From an uncultured Saprospiraceae bacterium (lineage in GTDB: Bacteria; Bacteroidota; Bacteroidia; Chitinophagales; Saprospiraceae), in contig CALIEI010000004.1 of the NCBI GenBank assembly GCA_938022165.1, positions 1 to 58,775 of the forward strand: a DNA stretch of 58,775 bases, given 5' to 3'. A model generated the notes under the pieces. It was not told where the DNA came from. It made no database searches and was given only the letters and a program-made list of their open reading frames with translations. Within the stretch, counting starts at the first letter, position 1. Each line of letters opens with the position of its first letter. This document shows positions 43,976 through 52,349 of the stretch, one piece after another. Both the position numbers and the translations under genes were made by a program.

Positions 43976-45355
43976 CTAATTAAATTTTCTTTTATAAAAC
44001 CAAAGGTTATCATTTAAGGTAAACCCAATATTTGCTCGGATAAATGTTTCGTTTAATGAACCATCGGTTCCAAATTTTCCACCGGTGACTGCAAAGTTGA
44101 ACCAAGACTTTTGACCTCTCGGCAGGATAACGGGTAGTGTCATACCGATTGTTACCCCTGTTTCCGTTAATTGTTCGTTAAATTCATCTGATCGAGGGTC
44201 TGTACTATAGTAAAAACCAGCTTTATATCGAACCCTTGTCCAATATCTGTTATATGAATTATGATCAGGAATAAACTCACCTCCAAAGGCTATTCTTTGG
44301 ATGTTGTTCAATCCTGCTGACTGACCATTAATAGAATAGTTACTCCATTGAGACGCAGAATAATCGATTCCGACACGAAATTTATTAATTTTTTCATATA
44401 TCAAACCTATCCCAACTTCTCCCGGCAGATTGACTTCTCCACTCACATCTTGATCATTTCTAATGGTATCTAAAGAATTAGGATCTAGAGAAGAAAAGAC
44501 AGATGAGAATCGTCGGTAAAATTGACCTGAATTGGTGTTTATATTAGCATTATTTGAGATGTATGCACCTAAAGAAAGTTTTTTTGTAGGTTCTCCTTCA
44601 ACGTGTCCAAATTTGTAATTATATAATGCACCAAATTTAAATACAAAACCACTTAAACTAGTTTCATCTATCAAACTTGTAATAAACGCATTATTAAGAT
44701 TGTCAAAATTAGCAGTTCTTTCATTAATTATGTTTCCAAAAAAGTAACCGATATCTAGCCCTACAGAAAGATCTTTATATTCGACTGCATTTGTCCAACC
44801 TATCTTGTAAGTTCCTCCTCTTCCGGTAAACTGAGTACGAAGACTATCAGAGTCTGATTCTGGAACAGCAGTTCTTGACTCTATGTCATATCCAACATCT
44901 GAGAAAGGCGTAAGGGAAAAGTTCATTCGCCAATCTACTAAAGGTGGTCTTCTATCCAATTCAATATTAACCTGATTTTTCATTGGAAACCCAATGGAGA
45001 TATAAGAGAAATTTCCAGCATAAGTATTGAGCGCATCATTATTAGGAGATTCGAGATTCGCAAATCTTGAAAAACCACCAATCTCAAAAGAAGTTGCTTT
45101 CAAGAAACCAATTGAAGCTGGATTTACTAAATTAACCTGATATGGATCATTGAATGAAGCACCCAAACCACCCATTCCTAATGAACTTACATAATTTTGG
45201 GGAGCTAAATCGCCTAAGGCTAATCTAGAATATGGAGAGTTTCGCTTAGGATTATCGCCATCTTGCGAAAACGTTTGTCCTATGGCACTAAACGAAAGAA
45301 TACTCAAAATAAAAGCTAGGCTTAAATTGAGTAGAATGTTATTTGAATTTGACAT
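43976..45355 (-). CDS. FadL/porin-like outer membrane protein of the coaX cluster
   Basis: This 459-residue protein has a signal peptide (about 1-26) and a beta-barrel profile. The N-terminal NSPYSRLALGDLAPQNYVSS, GMGGLGASFNDPYQVNLVNPASIGFLKATSFEIGG is the recognisable block of outer membrane proteins found beside coaX in Bacteroidota. Strands alternate to the end (GFTLNDNLWFYKRKFN, aromatic near the C-terminus). Members resemble FadL/PorV-type barrels; what they carry is not known. It lies 50 bases after coaX and 2 bases before the TPR gene. Confidence 0.82.
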   Translation of the reverse strand: MSNSNNILLNLSLAFILSILSFSAIGQTFSQDGDNPKRNSPYSRLALGDLAPQNYVSSLGMGGLGASFNDPYQVNLVNPASIGFLKATSFEIGGFSRFANLESPNNDALNTYAGNFSYISIGFPMKNQVNIELDRRPPLVDWRMNFSLTPFSDVGYDIESRTAVPESDSDSLRTQFTGRGGTYKIGWTNAVEYKDLSVGLDIGYFFGNIINERTANFDNLNNAFITSLIDETSLSGFVFKFGALYNYKFGHVEGEPTKKLSLGAYISNNANINTNSGQFYRRFSSVFSSLDPNSLDTIRNDQDVSGEVNLPGEVGIGLIYEKINKFRVGIDYSASQWSNYSINGQSAGLNNIQRIAFGGEFIPDHNSYNRYWTRVRYKAGFYYSTDPRSDEFNEQLTETGVTIGMTLPVILPRGQKSWFNFAVTGGKFGTDGSLNETFIRANIGFTLNDNLWFYKRKFN

Positions 45356-45405
45356 TTTTAAGTTTTGGTTGTGAACAATGAAGTACCTTTTTTACTTGAA
45401 GTAGT

Positions 45406-46140
45406 TCATTTTTTCAACTGGTTATAGTTCAAGATTTTGTTGAGTCCGATTAGCACTAAATTTGGACTGACAAATATCTTTCTTTTAATACGATTAGCAA
45501 AGAAATTAGCGTCGCCTCCGGTAAAAATTACCTTAATTCGACCATATTTCTCTATGTAAGTGTCAATCATACCCTTTATTTCAGCCAAAGCGCCATATTG
45601 TGCCCCTGTGAGGATGGCTTCTTTGGTATTTTTGCCCACAAAATCTTCATGTTCAAATGGTTTTACCAAAGGAAGCTTAGCCGTAAAGTGGTGCATGGCC
45701 TGCAATCTCATGTACATTCCAGGACTTATGCTTCCTCCTTTATAAACACCTTTCGCACTCACAAAGTCATATTTGATACAAGTGCCAGCATCTACGATTA
45801 GGCAATTCTTTTGTGGAAACAAGCTATTGGCTCCAACAACAGCCGAAAGCCTATCTTTTCCTAAGGTTTTTGGCGTTTCATACCTATTTTTAATGGGTAT
45901 GGGCGTATTGTGATCGAGTATGATAAAACGTTTTGCGCTTTTTTTGATTTCAGTTTTTACACTTTTACTCAACAAAGTGACTGTACTCAATATAATACGT
46001 TGTATATCACCATAATCTTTTTCAGCTTTAAGGATATTTTTGCTAGAAAAGGTCTTCCATACACCATGAGCTATCATTTTGTCACCTTGAAAGATGGCAA
46101 ATTTGCTTCTAGTATTTCCGATATCTATACAAAGATTCAT
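45406..46140 (-). CDS. coaX: Type III pantothenate kinase
   Basis: This 244-residue enzyme phosphorylates pantothenate, the first step of coenzyme A synthesis. It is a member of the ASKHA fold: the phosphate-1 motif is LCIDIGNTRSKFAIF, the phosphate-2 region is CLIVDAGTCIKYDFV, and KGVYKGGSISPGM and IFTGGDANFF complete the active site. Type III enzymes are not feedback-inhibited by CoA. It lies 24 bases after purH and probably in its transcript. Confidence 0.95.
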   Translation of the reverse strand: MNLCIDIGNTRSKFAIFQGDKMIAHGVWKTFSSKNILKAEKDYGDIQRIILSTVTLLSKSVKTEIKKSAKRFIILDHNTPIPIKNRYETPKTLGKDRLSAVVGANSLFPQKNCLIVDAGTCIKYDFVSAKGVYKGGSISPGMYMRLQAMHHFTAKLPLVKPFEHEDFVGKNTKEAILTGAQYGALAEIKGMIDTYIEKYGRIKVIFTGGDANFFANRIKRKIFVSPNLVLIGLNKILNYNQLKK

Positions 46141-46164
46141 CCCCGCCTGTCTGTTAGATGATAA

Positions 46165-47694
46165 TTAGTGCTTAAAATGGCGTGTCCCAGTGGTTACCAT
46201 TGGCAATTCATTCTCATCACAATAAGCGATACTAAGCTTATCGTTGATAGAACCACCCGGTTGAAGTACTGCCCTTACTCCAGCCTTGTGTGCTATTTCA
46301 ACACAATCTGGAAATGGGAAGAATGCATCAGATGCCATTACGGCGCCTTCTAGTTCAAAACCAAATTGCTTGGCTTTTGCTATGGCTTGAATGCAAGCAT
46401 CCACCCTTGAGGTTTGTCCACAACCCATTCCTACCATTTGTTTGTTTTTGACAAGCGCAATGGTATTTGATTTTAAGTGTTTAGCACAAATGCTAGCAAA
46501 GGCAAGATCCTCTAATTGTGCTTGAGTGGGTTGGGCTTTGGTTACAGTTTCAAAATTTTCTACTGTATCTACTTTTTGATCCCTGTCTTGACAAAGAACT
46601 CCGTTAAGCAAATTCTTGTACATAGACTGTCCAAGATTCCAATGCTTGATACTCATCAAGATTCTTTTCTTTTTTTGACTCAATAGCGCCATCGCATCTG
46701 CATCAAAATCAGGTGCAATAAGAACTTCGTAGAACAGTTTATTTATTTCTTCTGCAGTAGCTAAATCAATTTTTCTGTTGGCGATGAGAATTCCTCCAAA
46801 TGCAGAAATGTTGTCGCAAGCTAATGCTGCATGCCATGCATCAAGTACATTGTCTCTTGTAGCTAAGCCACATGCATTGGTATGTTTCAGGATAGCAAAA
46901 GTAGGATCTGCATTTTCAAACTCAGTCATAAGACTTACAGCAGCGTCAATGTCTACCAGATTATTATACGATAAAGCTTTTCCACCATGAATCTCAAATA
47001 AGTCATTGAGGTTGCCATAGAATATTCCTTTTTGGTGAGGGTTCTCTCCGTATCTTAGTTCTTGAGCTGGCTTTTGACTGATCTTAAATGCGCTTGCATT
47101 TTCTTCTTCTCTGTCAAAGTAGTTGAAGATCGCTACATCATAATGCGAAGAAACCTCAAAGGCTTTCTTGGCAAAATATTTTCTGTCTGCCTTATCTGTA
47201 AATCCGTTTTTATCTTTAAGTACTTCCAGCAAATTTTGATATTCATTTTGCGAAGGAACTACTACGACATCTTGATAGTTTTTAGCAGCTGCTCTGATCA
47301 GTGAAATGCCGCCAATATCTATTTTCTCTATAATCTTTGCTTCCTCGTCAGTACTAGCAACTGTTTCTTCAAAAGGGTAGAGGTCTACGATCACGAGATC
47401 CAATTCTGGAATGTCGTATTCAGCTAGTTGAGCAAGATGGGATTCTTCCCTCCGAGCAAGTAATCCGCCAAATATCTTTGGATGCAGTGTTTTGACTCGA
47501 CCATCTAAAATAGAAGGGTAAGATGTGAGGGTTTCGACCGCTTGGACTTGTAGACCTTGTTCTTCTATAAATTTTTGAGTGCCACCTGTACTATAGATGA
47601 CAACATCTTGTTTTTTCAATTCTTGCAATATTTCTTCTAACCCAGTTTTGTGGTAGACAGAAATTAACGCAGATTTTACCTTTTTCAATGACAT
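46165..47694 (-). CDS. purH: Bifunctional AICAR transformylase/IMP cyclohydrolase
   Basis: This enzyme catalyses the last two steps of IMP synthesis. I start it at ATG 47694 (MSLKKVKSALISVYHKTGLE), giving 509 residues, the family norm. The longer open frame begins with a TTG at 47730 that overlaps the -7 promoter box, so it cannot be translated from this promoter. The N-terminal IMP cyclohydrolase domain (about 1-195) has VIYSTGGT, TLHPKIFGGLLARR, and GGISLIRAAAKNY; the AICAR transformylase domain has LRYGENPHQKG, KHTNACGLA, and GMGCGQTSRVDA through SDAFFPFPDCVE. It leads an operon with coaX, an outer membrane protein and a TPR gene. Confidence 0.97.
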   Translation of the reverse strand: MSLKKVKSALISVYHKTGLEEILQELKKQDVVIYSTGGTQKFIEEQGLQVQAVETLTSYPSILDGRVKTLHPKIFGGLLARREESHLAQLAEYDIPELDLVIVDLYPFEETVASTDEEAKIIEKIDIGGISLIRAAAKNYQDVVVVPSQNEYQNLLEVLKDKNGFTDKADRKYFAKKAFEVSSHYDVAIFNYFDREEENASAFKISQKPAQELRYGENPHQKGIFYGNLNDLFEIHGGKALSYNNLVDIDAAVSLMTEFENADPTFAILKHTNACGLATRDNVLDAWHAALACDNISAFGGILIANRKIDLATAEEINKLFYEVLIAPDFDADAMALLSQKKKRILMSIKHWNLGQSMYKNLLNGVLCQDRDQKVDTVENFETVTKAQPTQAQLEDLAFASICAKHLKSNTIALVKNKQMVGMGCGQTSRVDACIQAIAKAKQFGFELEGAVMASDAFFPFPDCVEIAHKAGVRAVLQPGGSINDKLSIAYCDENELPMVTTGTRHFKH

Positions 47695-47727
47695 ATCATT
47701 GCTTTGAATTGTGAGGGAATATTTGCG

Positions 47728-47756
47728 CAAAGGTAGCGATATTCAATGGTTTACAA
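47728..47756 (-). promoter_or_regulatory. Promoter of the purH operon
   Basis: On the minus strand TTG (47754-47756) and TACCTTTG (47728-47735) are 18 bases apart, nearly the full Bacteroidota consensus. Transcription would begin near 47721, leaving a short leader before ATG 47694. No purine riboswitch fold is seen. Confidence 0.75.
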
Positions 47757-47868
47757 AACTCTTTCTCAATCCTGATTTTAGCAGTTTATATACCTATTTA
47801 GGATATCTTTCCTACTTATCTTTGGATTATAGATACTCGAAAGTATTTTACCTCTCTAAATTTTGTGC

Positions 47869-47901
47869 TACCCTCTTGTTCGTGCAGGAGGGTATTTTTT
47901 T
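47869..47901 (+). terminator. Plus-strand terminator with no upstream gene
   Basis: TACCCTC (47869-47875) pairs with GAGGGTA (47888-47894), followed by seven T. It is a proper intrinsic terminator facing away from purH, but no plus-strand gene lies upstream of it. It may be part of the adjoining hairpin chain, end an antisense RNA, or be the remains of a lost gene. Confidence 0.65.
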
Positions 47902-48126
47902 GGGCATGCCCCTTGGTAGCTGCAGCAGGCCTGCTGCAGTTCTCTCATTATATATGTCCAGTGGACATATATTGCTATCCGAGCCGAGCTGGGATAGCAG
48001 CATTCGCTCAGGTCAGGCTTTTCAGTGGTCCGCTTCGCTTGTACCGTCGCTAAAGCTTTGGCGACATGCGACCCTTCCCCTACATTTCATTGCGGTGACT
48101 GCTTACCCGTGTCATCCACGGGATCG
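47902..48126 (+). repeat. Hairpin-chain island, copy 5
   Basis: Starting TTTGGGCATGCCCC, it is a row of at least six stem-loops: GGGCATGCCC; CTGCAGCAGGCCTGCTGCAG (47919-47938, a perfect palindrome); ATATATGTCCA/TGGACATATAT (near 47950-47972); GCTATCC/GGATAGC (near 47974-47998); GTCGC and GCGAC around an AAAGCTTT core (near 48046-48065); CCCGTG/CACGGG (near 48106-48122). Linkers such as ACCCTTCCCCTAC and the GTCATCC loop recall other copies. Plus-strand open frames across it have no protein-like content. Confidence 0.75.
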
Positions 48127-48221
48127 CACACTTACTATCCTTCATGCGAAAACTAAAAAAACGTAAAATAGAAATGGAGTCGGCGAGATGTTTAGATGCT
48201 TATTTTAGGCGATCTAATTCA

Positions 48222-48893
48222 TTAAAACATTTTGAAAATTCGAGTTAGCATTCGGAATCCAACCCAAAGGTTTTGACCTTTTTGAAGTGTTTCTGCAGTG
48301 TATTTTACTTGTATAGGCACCTCAGTATATCTGACTTTAAGGTCGCTAATATTTCTGATGATCTCCACACAAAATTCAAAGCCATTATGATATAGCTTTG
48401 CTTTTCTACAAAAATCAGCAGTGAAAGCTTTCATTCCAGATTGGCTATCTGTAAGGTAAATGCCCGTAGCAAGATAAGTGACTATGTTCGCGATCTTATT
48501 GTAAAAAATTCTAGTAAGTGGTATGTTGTTTTCTGATAAGAATCTGCTTCCAATAACTACTTCTGTATTTTGCTCTAGAATAGCATCTAAAAGTTGCTCT
48601 ATATCTGTTGGGTAGTGCTGCGTGTCTGCATCGATAGTAACTATATATTCCGCACCTTGTTCTAGAGCATAACTAATCCCAGTCTGCGTGGCTGCACCGG
48701 GGCCTAAATTTATTGGATGTTTAATGACAAAGGCGCCAAATTCTTTAGCTATAGATCCTGTGTTGTCAGAACTGCCATCGTCAACAACTACAATATGCTG
48801 GTATCCAAGATCACGTAATGAGTGGAGCACCTGACCAATCCGAGTGGATTCATCTTTAGCAGGGATTACAATATAGCTGTATGTCTTTAACAA
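48222..48893 (-). CDS. Glycosyltransferase family 2, dolichol-phosphate-mannose-synthase-like
   Basis: This 223-residue protein is a GT2 enzyme with one GT-A domain. It shows YIVIPAKDESTRIGQVLHSL, the nucleotide-binding VVVDDGSSDNTG, NLGPGAATQTGISYALEQGA and the catalytic metal site TIDADTQHYP, then VVIGSRFL and the SGMKAFTADF segment. Such enzymes move mannose or glucose from a nucleotide sugar to a polyprenyl phosphate carrier. No membrane helices of the GtrB type follow the domain. The two membrane genes upstream could use the lipid-linked sugar; that link is inferred from position. Confidence 0.9.
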   Translation of the reverse strand: MLKTYSYIVIPAKDESTRIGQVLHSLRDLGYQHIVVVDDGSSDNTGSIAKEFGAFVIKHPINLGPGAATQTGISYALEQGAEYIVTIDADTQHYPTDIEQLLDAILEQNTEVVIGSRFLSENNIPLTRIFYNKIANIVTYLATGIYLTDSQSGMKAFTADFCRKAKLYHNGFEFCVEIIRNISDLKVRYTEVPIQVKYTAETLQKGQNLWVGFRMLTRIFKMF

Positions 48894-48904
48894 TTTTTAC
48901 TCTT

Positions 48905-50311
48905 TTAATCCAAAATTTCAAAAATGGCATAATTTCCGTGGAAGCCTGGAAGGGGTGCTCCGAAAACTCCATATTCCGGTTGTGGTTTTTGTGGATCTGT
49001 GGACTTGTTTATTCTGCGATTGGTAGCCATTAAAGCTACTTTAGGGTTTTGGTAAAGAACTCGCATAAATTCTCTGTATTTGTTTTCTAAAGTCTTTTCT
49101 GGTGTTTTGTCTACACTATAAGTCAATAGATCAACAAATATATACTTATATCCCGCCACTTTCAATACCTCAATTAGTGTATTTTTATCGTTGTAATGTA
49201 CCCTGAGCCTTTCAAAATTTTGCAGTTGGTTGTCCATAAATACCCTACTATCGTTCTTTTCAACAAAAAATGGAAGTACCGTTCCCACCCTGTAAATCAA
49301 ATCTTTATCGTTTTGATTTATCTTTTCTAATGCTTCATTTATCCCTCCCTGAAAAAAACCATCTAACACTTGCTTTTTATTTTGTCTACCTGATTGGTAT
49401 TTTAGCTCTCCGATGTCAAATAATTGGCTAGCCATCACTTCGTTGTGCTTGGTCATGTAATTTGATAAGCGATAATTTAAGCTCAATACAACGAAACCAA
49501 ATACGGCCAAAAGGCCAATACCCCTTATTACTTTTTGTGTTACTTCTTCCTCTTTTTTTGGTTCTATACTAGATAAAATGAGTAAAATACTAAGTGCAAT
49601 CATTGGATATCCATACCAGATGATTCCAGCTGTAAGCAACATCCACATAAAGGTGAAAAAGGTAATGAAGAGTACAAAGATTCTTCTTGTACTATTATGC
49701 TCTAAAGTTCTTTGTCTAATCAAAAATAACAAAAGGATAAAAAACAGAAAAAGGAATGGATAGGTGAACCCATCTTCGTTTCCAGATTGTTTTTTGAAAA
49801 ATTGAGCTATTCCGCCATAAGAACTATTCACCCAAGAATAAACTGGCTTTATAAAATTAGTGGGAAAAGTATTCAAAGCTGCTTCTGCCTTTTCGGCATT
49901 AAAGGCAGTAGTGTTTAAGAACTGATTCTCAGTGAAAATTTTCCCACTGCCGATAGAAATATAAAGCATGGCAAGTAATAAAACCATGCTTACAATACCA
50001 AACAATGGTTTTTTTCTAAACCCAAACAAAAATATTACTGGGATTAGTGCCAAAAAAAGGTATCCGATATCGACAAAAGGGCCATGTACATTTGTATTTG
50101 TAGTCGCATCGTAGGGCAATGTCAAGTATCTTGGCATTACAGGCTCGTAACCCATATAGCGTTGTATCTCTTCCCGTACAGCATCTGCTCCTTCTATTTC
50201 CTTGGCTTTTTCTGCTTCCTGTGCAAACAGCACAATGCAGTTGAATAATAAAATCAATATTAAGCTTAGCCGCTTTATACAAAAAGATAAAAAACTGAAT
50301 TTACTTTTCAT
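48905..50311 (-). CDS. Polytopic membrane protein with soluble C-terminal domain, unknown
   Basis: This 468-residue protein has a hydrophobic N-terminal segment (about 12-30), six to seven more membrane helices up to about 280, and a soluble C-terminal domain (about 285-468) containing INQNDKDLIYRVGTVLPFFVEKND, DKNTLIEVLKVAGYKYIFVDL and HGNYAIFEILD. The soluble part looks like the periplasmic domain found at the end of GT39/GT83-type glycosyltransferases. It overlaps the upstream gene by 11 bases, so the two are translationally coupled, and they may be halves of one such enzyme. I do not recognise a named family. Confidence 0.72.
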   Translation of the reverse strand: MKSKFSFLSFCIKRLSLILILLFNCIVLFAQEAEKAKEIEGADAVREEIQRYMGYEPVMPRYLTLPYDATTNTNVHGPFVDIGYLFLALIPVIFLFGFRKKPLFGIVSMVLLLAMLYISIGSGKIFTENQFLNTTAFNAEKAEAALNTFPTNFIKPVYSWVNSSYGGIAQFFKKQSGNEDGFTYPFLFLFFILLLFLIRQRTLEHNSTRRIFVLFITFFTFMWMLLTAGIIWYGYPMIALSILLILSSIEPKKEEEVTQKVIRGIGLLAVFGFVVLSLNYRLSNYMTKHNEVMASQLFDIGELKYQSGRQNKKQVLDGFFQGGINEALEKINQNDKDLIYRVGTVLPFFVEKNDSRVFMDNQLQNFERLRVHYNDKNTLIEVLKVAGYKYIFVDLLTYSVDKTPEKTLENKYREFMRVLYQNPKVALMATNRRINKSTDPQKPQPEYGVFGAPLPGFHGNYAIFEILD

Positions 50312-51935
50312 TACCTCTTTTTTGCTGATTGAGATAATGATTGTATTTTTTCTTCATATAATTTAAGCCTGCCGGTGGTTCATTGGTTTTTCCATTGAGT
50401 AGATATCTAAATGAAATGGTCATGTCTGAATCAATGAAGTTTTTCGTTATCCAAGGGCTCGCCATAAACACGAAAAATAGACTATAGACTAGACTAAAAA
50501 ATATAGATCTTATAAATCCTTTTTTTGACTTCATTAGTAAGTAACCAAAGGATATTAGTCCTATCAATAATAGAACCCATTGTAGAGAGTTTGCAGTCAA
50601 GTGATATGATCTCATTCCTGACATATCATCAAGCTTAACCAATAAAATAGCAAAACAACATAGCATAGAAGATCCCAAAAAGCCGATATATCCAAACTCT
50701 ATAAACCATAGAATACAAATAACACTGAAATAAGTAAATAGCGTAGTTAGTTTTATACCAAAAGCGAAGCCAGTGAGCAATCCCATTAAAACGAGATAAG
50801 GATTTGCAAGTGTCCTGATATTAAATGTAGTGTAAGCCAGCTCGTTTTCTTCCAATCTTTGCTTCCGGTCCTTTATCCAAGAGAATAACAATAACACGAT
50901 GCTCAGCACAATAAACAATAAACCTAAATCCACTTTTTGCTCTTGAAAACTCTGAAAGGCTACAGAAGGAATTAGATAAAATGAAAGTAGTGAAAGATAG
51001 ATGTAATTTATATCCATCTTAAGAACATCCTTACCGATAGCATAAAGCCCTAGCAAACATAGTACCCCGCCCACATAAGATAGTGCCAAAACCGACTCCA
51101 TACTATTAAATAAGACCATCCCAAAAGACATCAGTAATGACCAATTGTAGGGTTGATATCCTCTTACTAATCCATGATGATCATTGATCACCGTAGGTAA
51201 TTTAACATACAAGGACAAAGAATCCCATCCTTTTGGAAATGGGCTGATGTTTTGTAGCAAGTTGTATTGAATCAGGAATAAGAGCAATAGCAGAGAAGCG
51301 ACTCCTAAAAAGTTTAATTTCTTTGAAGGCTTAATCTTGTCAATGCATACGCCCTTTAAAAAATGTAAAACTGATTTATAGTTAATGGCAATGCAAGCCA
51401 GTAAGATAGGCCCCAGCGTAAACCAATACAAGATCTTTAAAGCGCCAATCAAAAACGCAAGCATAACGATTATCATTATACCTGTGGCAATTGATACAAC
51501 AGTGTTACTTGCTGATTTAAGATTTATGTTTAGTTTATTTATGGCTAAGTTTCCAATGGAGTAAGCCGATATGATCACAAAGAAAACTTGGATTGCCGTT
51601 TTTAAATAATTTCCAAGATTGAAAAATACTTCGCCCATCTTTGCAGACGTTTCAGTGCCTCTGTTTAGAGCAATAGCAAATGTTATACACACCAAGACTA
51701 TTCCTGGCAATATTAAAATTCCACCCCTAAATAAATTGGATAACTTATCCTTTAAGAATTGGTATAGTAGGCCTCCAATTGCCGCTTGAGCAAGGATGAT
51801 GGTGTATAGATCCCAAAACTGAAAATTTTGAAAATTTATAGCATACTCAGGATGCTTTTGCAAGTAATCTAAAAAGATAAAGCTTACCCAGAAAATAGAA
51901 AATGCAATGACTAAGTACTGATAGATTTTTTTCAA
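50301..51935 (-). CDS. Polytopic membrane glycosyltransferase-like protein
   Basis: This 544-residue protein has about 12 to 13 membrane helices over nearly its whole length. One large loop (about 225-265) reads NISPFPKGWDSLSLYVKLPTVINDHHGLVRGYQPYNWSLL; an Asp-containing first loop followed by a P-x-x-W segment is typical of GT-C glycosyltransferases that use lipid-linked sugars. The short C-terminal tail (LNYMKKKYNHYLNQQKRGNEK) is basic. It is the first gene of a three-gene group ending in the GT2 enzyme. The acceptor is unknown. Confidence 0.72.
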   Translation of the reverse strand: MKKIYQYLVIAFSIFWVSFIFLDYLQKHPEYAINFQNFQFWDLYTIILAQAAIGGLLYQFLKDKLSNLFRGGILILPGIVLVCITFAIALNRGTETSAKMGEVFFNLGNYLKTAIQVFFVIISAYSIGNLAINKLNINLKSASNTVVSIATGIMIIVMLAFLIGALKILYWFTLGPILLACIAINYKSVLHFLKGVCIDKIKPSKKLNFLGVASLLLLLFLIQYNLLQNISPFPKGWDSLSLYVKLPTVINDHHGLVRGYQPYNWSLLMSFGMVLFNSMESVLALSYVGGVLCLLGLYAIGKDVLKMDINYIYLSLLSFYLIPSVAFQSFQEQKVDLGLLFIVLSIVLLLFSWIKDRKQRLEENELAYTTFNIRTLANPYLVLMGLLTGFAFGIKLTTLFTYFSVICILWFIEFGYIGFLGSSMLCCFAILLVKLDDMSGMRSYHLTANSLQWVLLLIGLISFGYLLMKSKKGFIRSIFFSLVYSLFFVFMASPWITKNFIDSDMTISFRYLLNGKTNEPPAGLNYMKKKYNHYLNQQKRGNEK

Positions 51936-52064
51936 ATTAGCGATATATATTTTTGTTTTAGTGCGGCACTCAATTGTTTAGTCGGGAATAATCTGGATTT
52001 AGCTAAATAGGCAAACTTTTGTTCTAAATGACATGTTTTCAGACCCTTATATTTTTTAAAATAT

Positions 52065-52220
52065 AGATTTTAAATAATACCCGAACTATTATTTTTGTAC
52101 AAGCCTCAATATATGAGAATAATCTCTCATACAAAAGTTGTACTGCTATTAACTAAAGACTGTGATGATTTGCTTTGTAGAATAAAGAAAGGGGATAGAT
52201 TTTATTAAAAAATCTATCCC
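52065..52220 (+). ncRNA. Candidate small structured transcript between gene clusters
   Basis: In the 414-base gap between two minus-strand genes, a plus-strand TATTTTTG box (52090-52097) fits TAnnTTTG. Behind it the sequence can fold as GTACAA...TTGTAC enclosing TATGAGA/TCTCATA, and it ends at a perfect 12-bp hairpin GGGATAGATTTT/AAAATCTATCCC (52192-52203, 52209-52220). A 31-codon frame (52113-52208, MRIISHTKVVLLLTKD...) runs through it; its LLCRIKKGDRF resembles the start of ECF sigma factors, so a decayed sigma gene is an alternative. No T-run follows the hairpin, and the upstream promoter box is poor. Confidence 0.35.
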
Positions 52221-52349
52221 GATCTCAGAATCAAATGATTCGTGAATCGGAAAAGGGATATACTAGGGTTGCTCAAGGGATTAAACTCATTGCAACACTA
52301 CAGTACAAAGCTACTAAATGAATTATCTTTTTATGAAATAATTAGTCGA

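Noticed and set aside
47728-47730. Upstream TTG start for purH
   Set aside because: The codon overlaps the -7 promoter box, so it lies upstream of the likely transcription start; ATG 47694 gives the normal protein length.
47711-48166. 151-codon plus-strand frame upstream of purH
   Set aside because: It crosses the purH promoter, a terminator and the hairpin-chain island and has no protein-like pattern.
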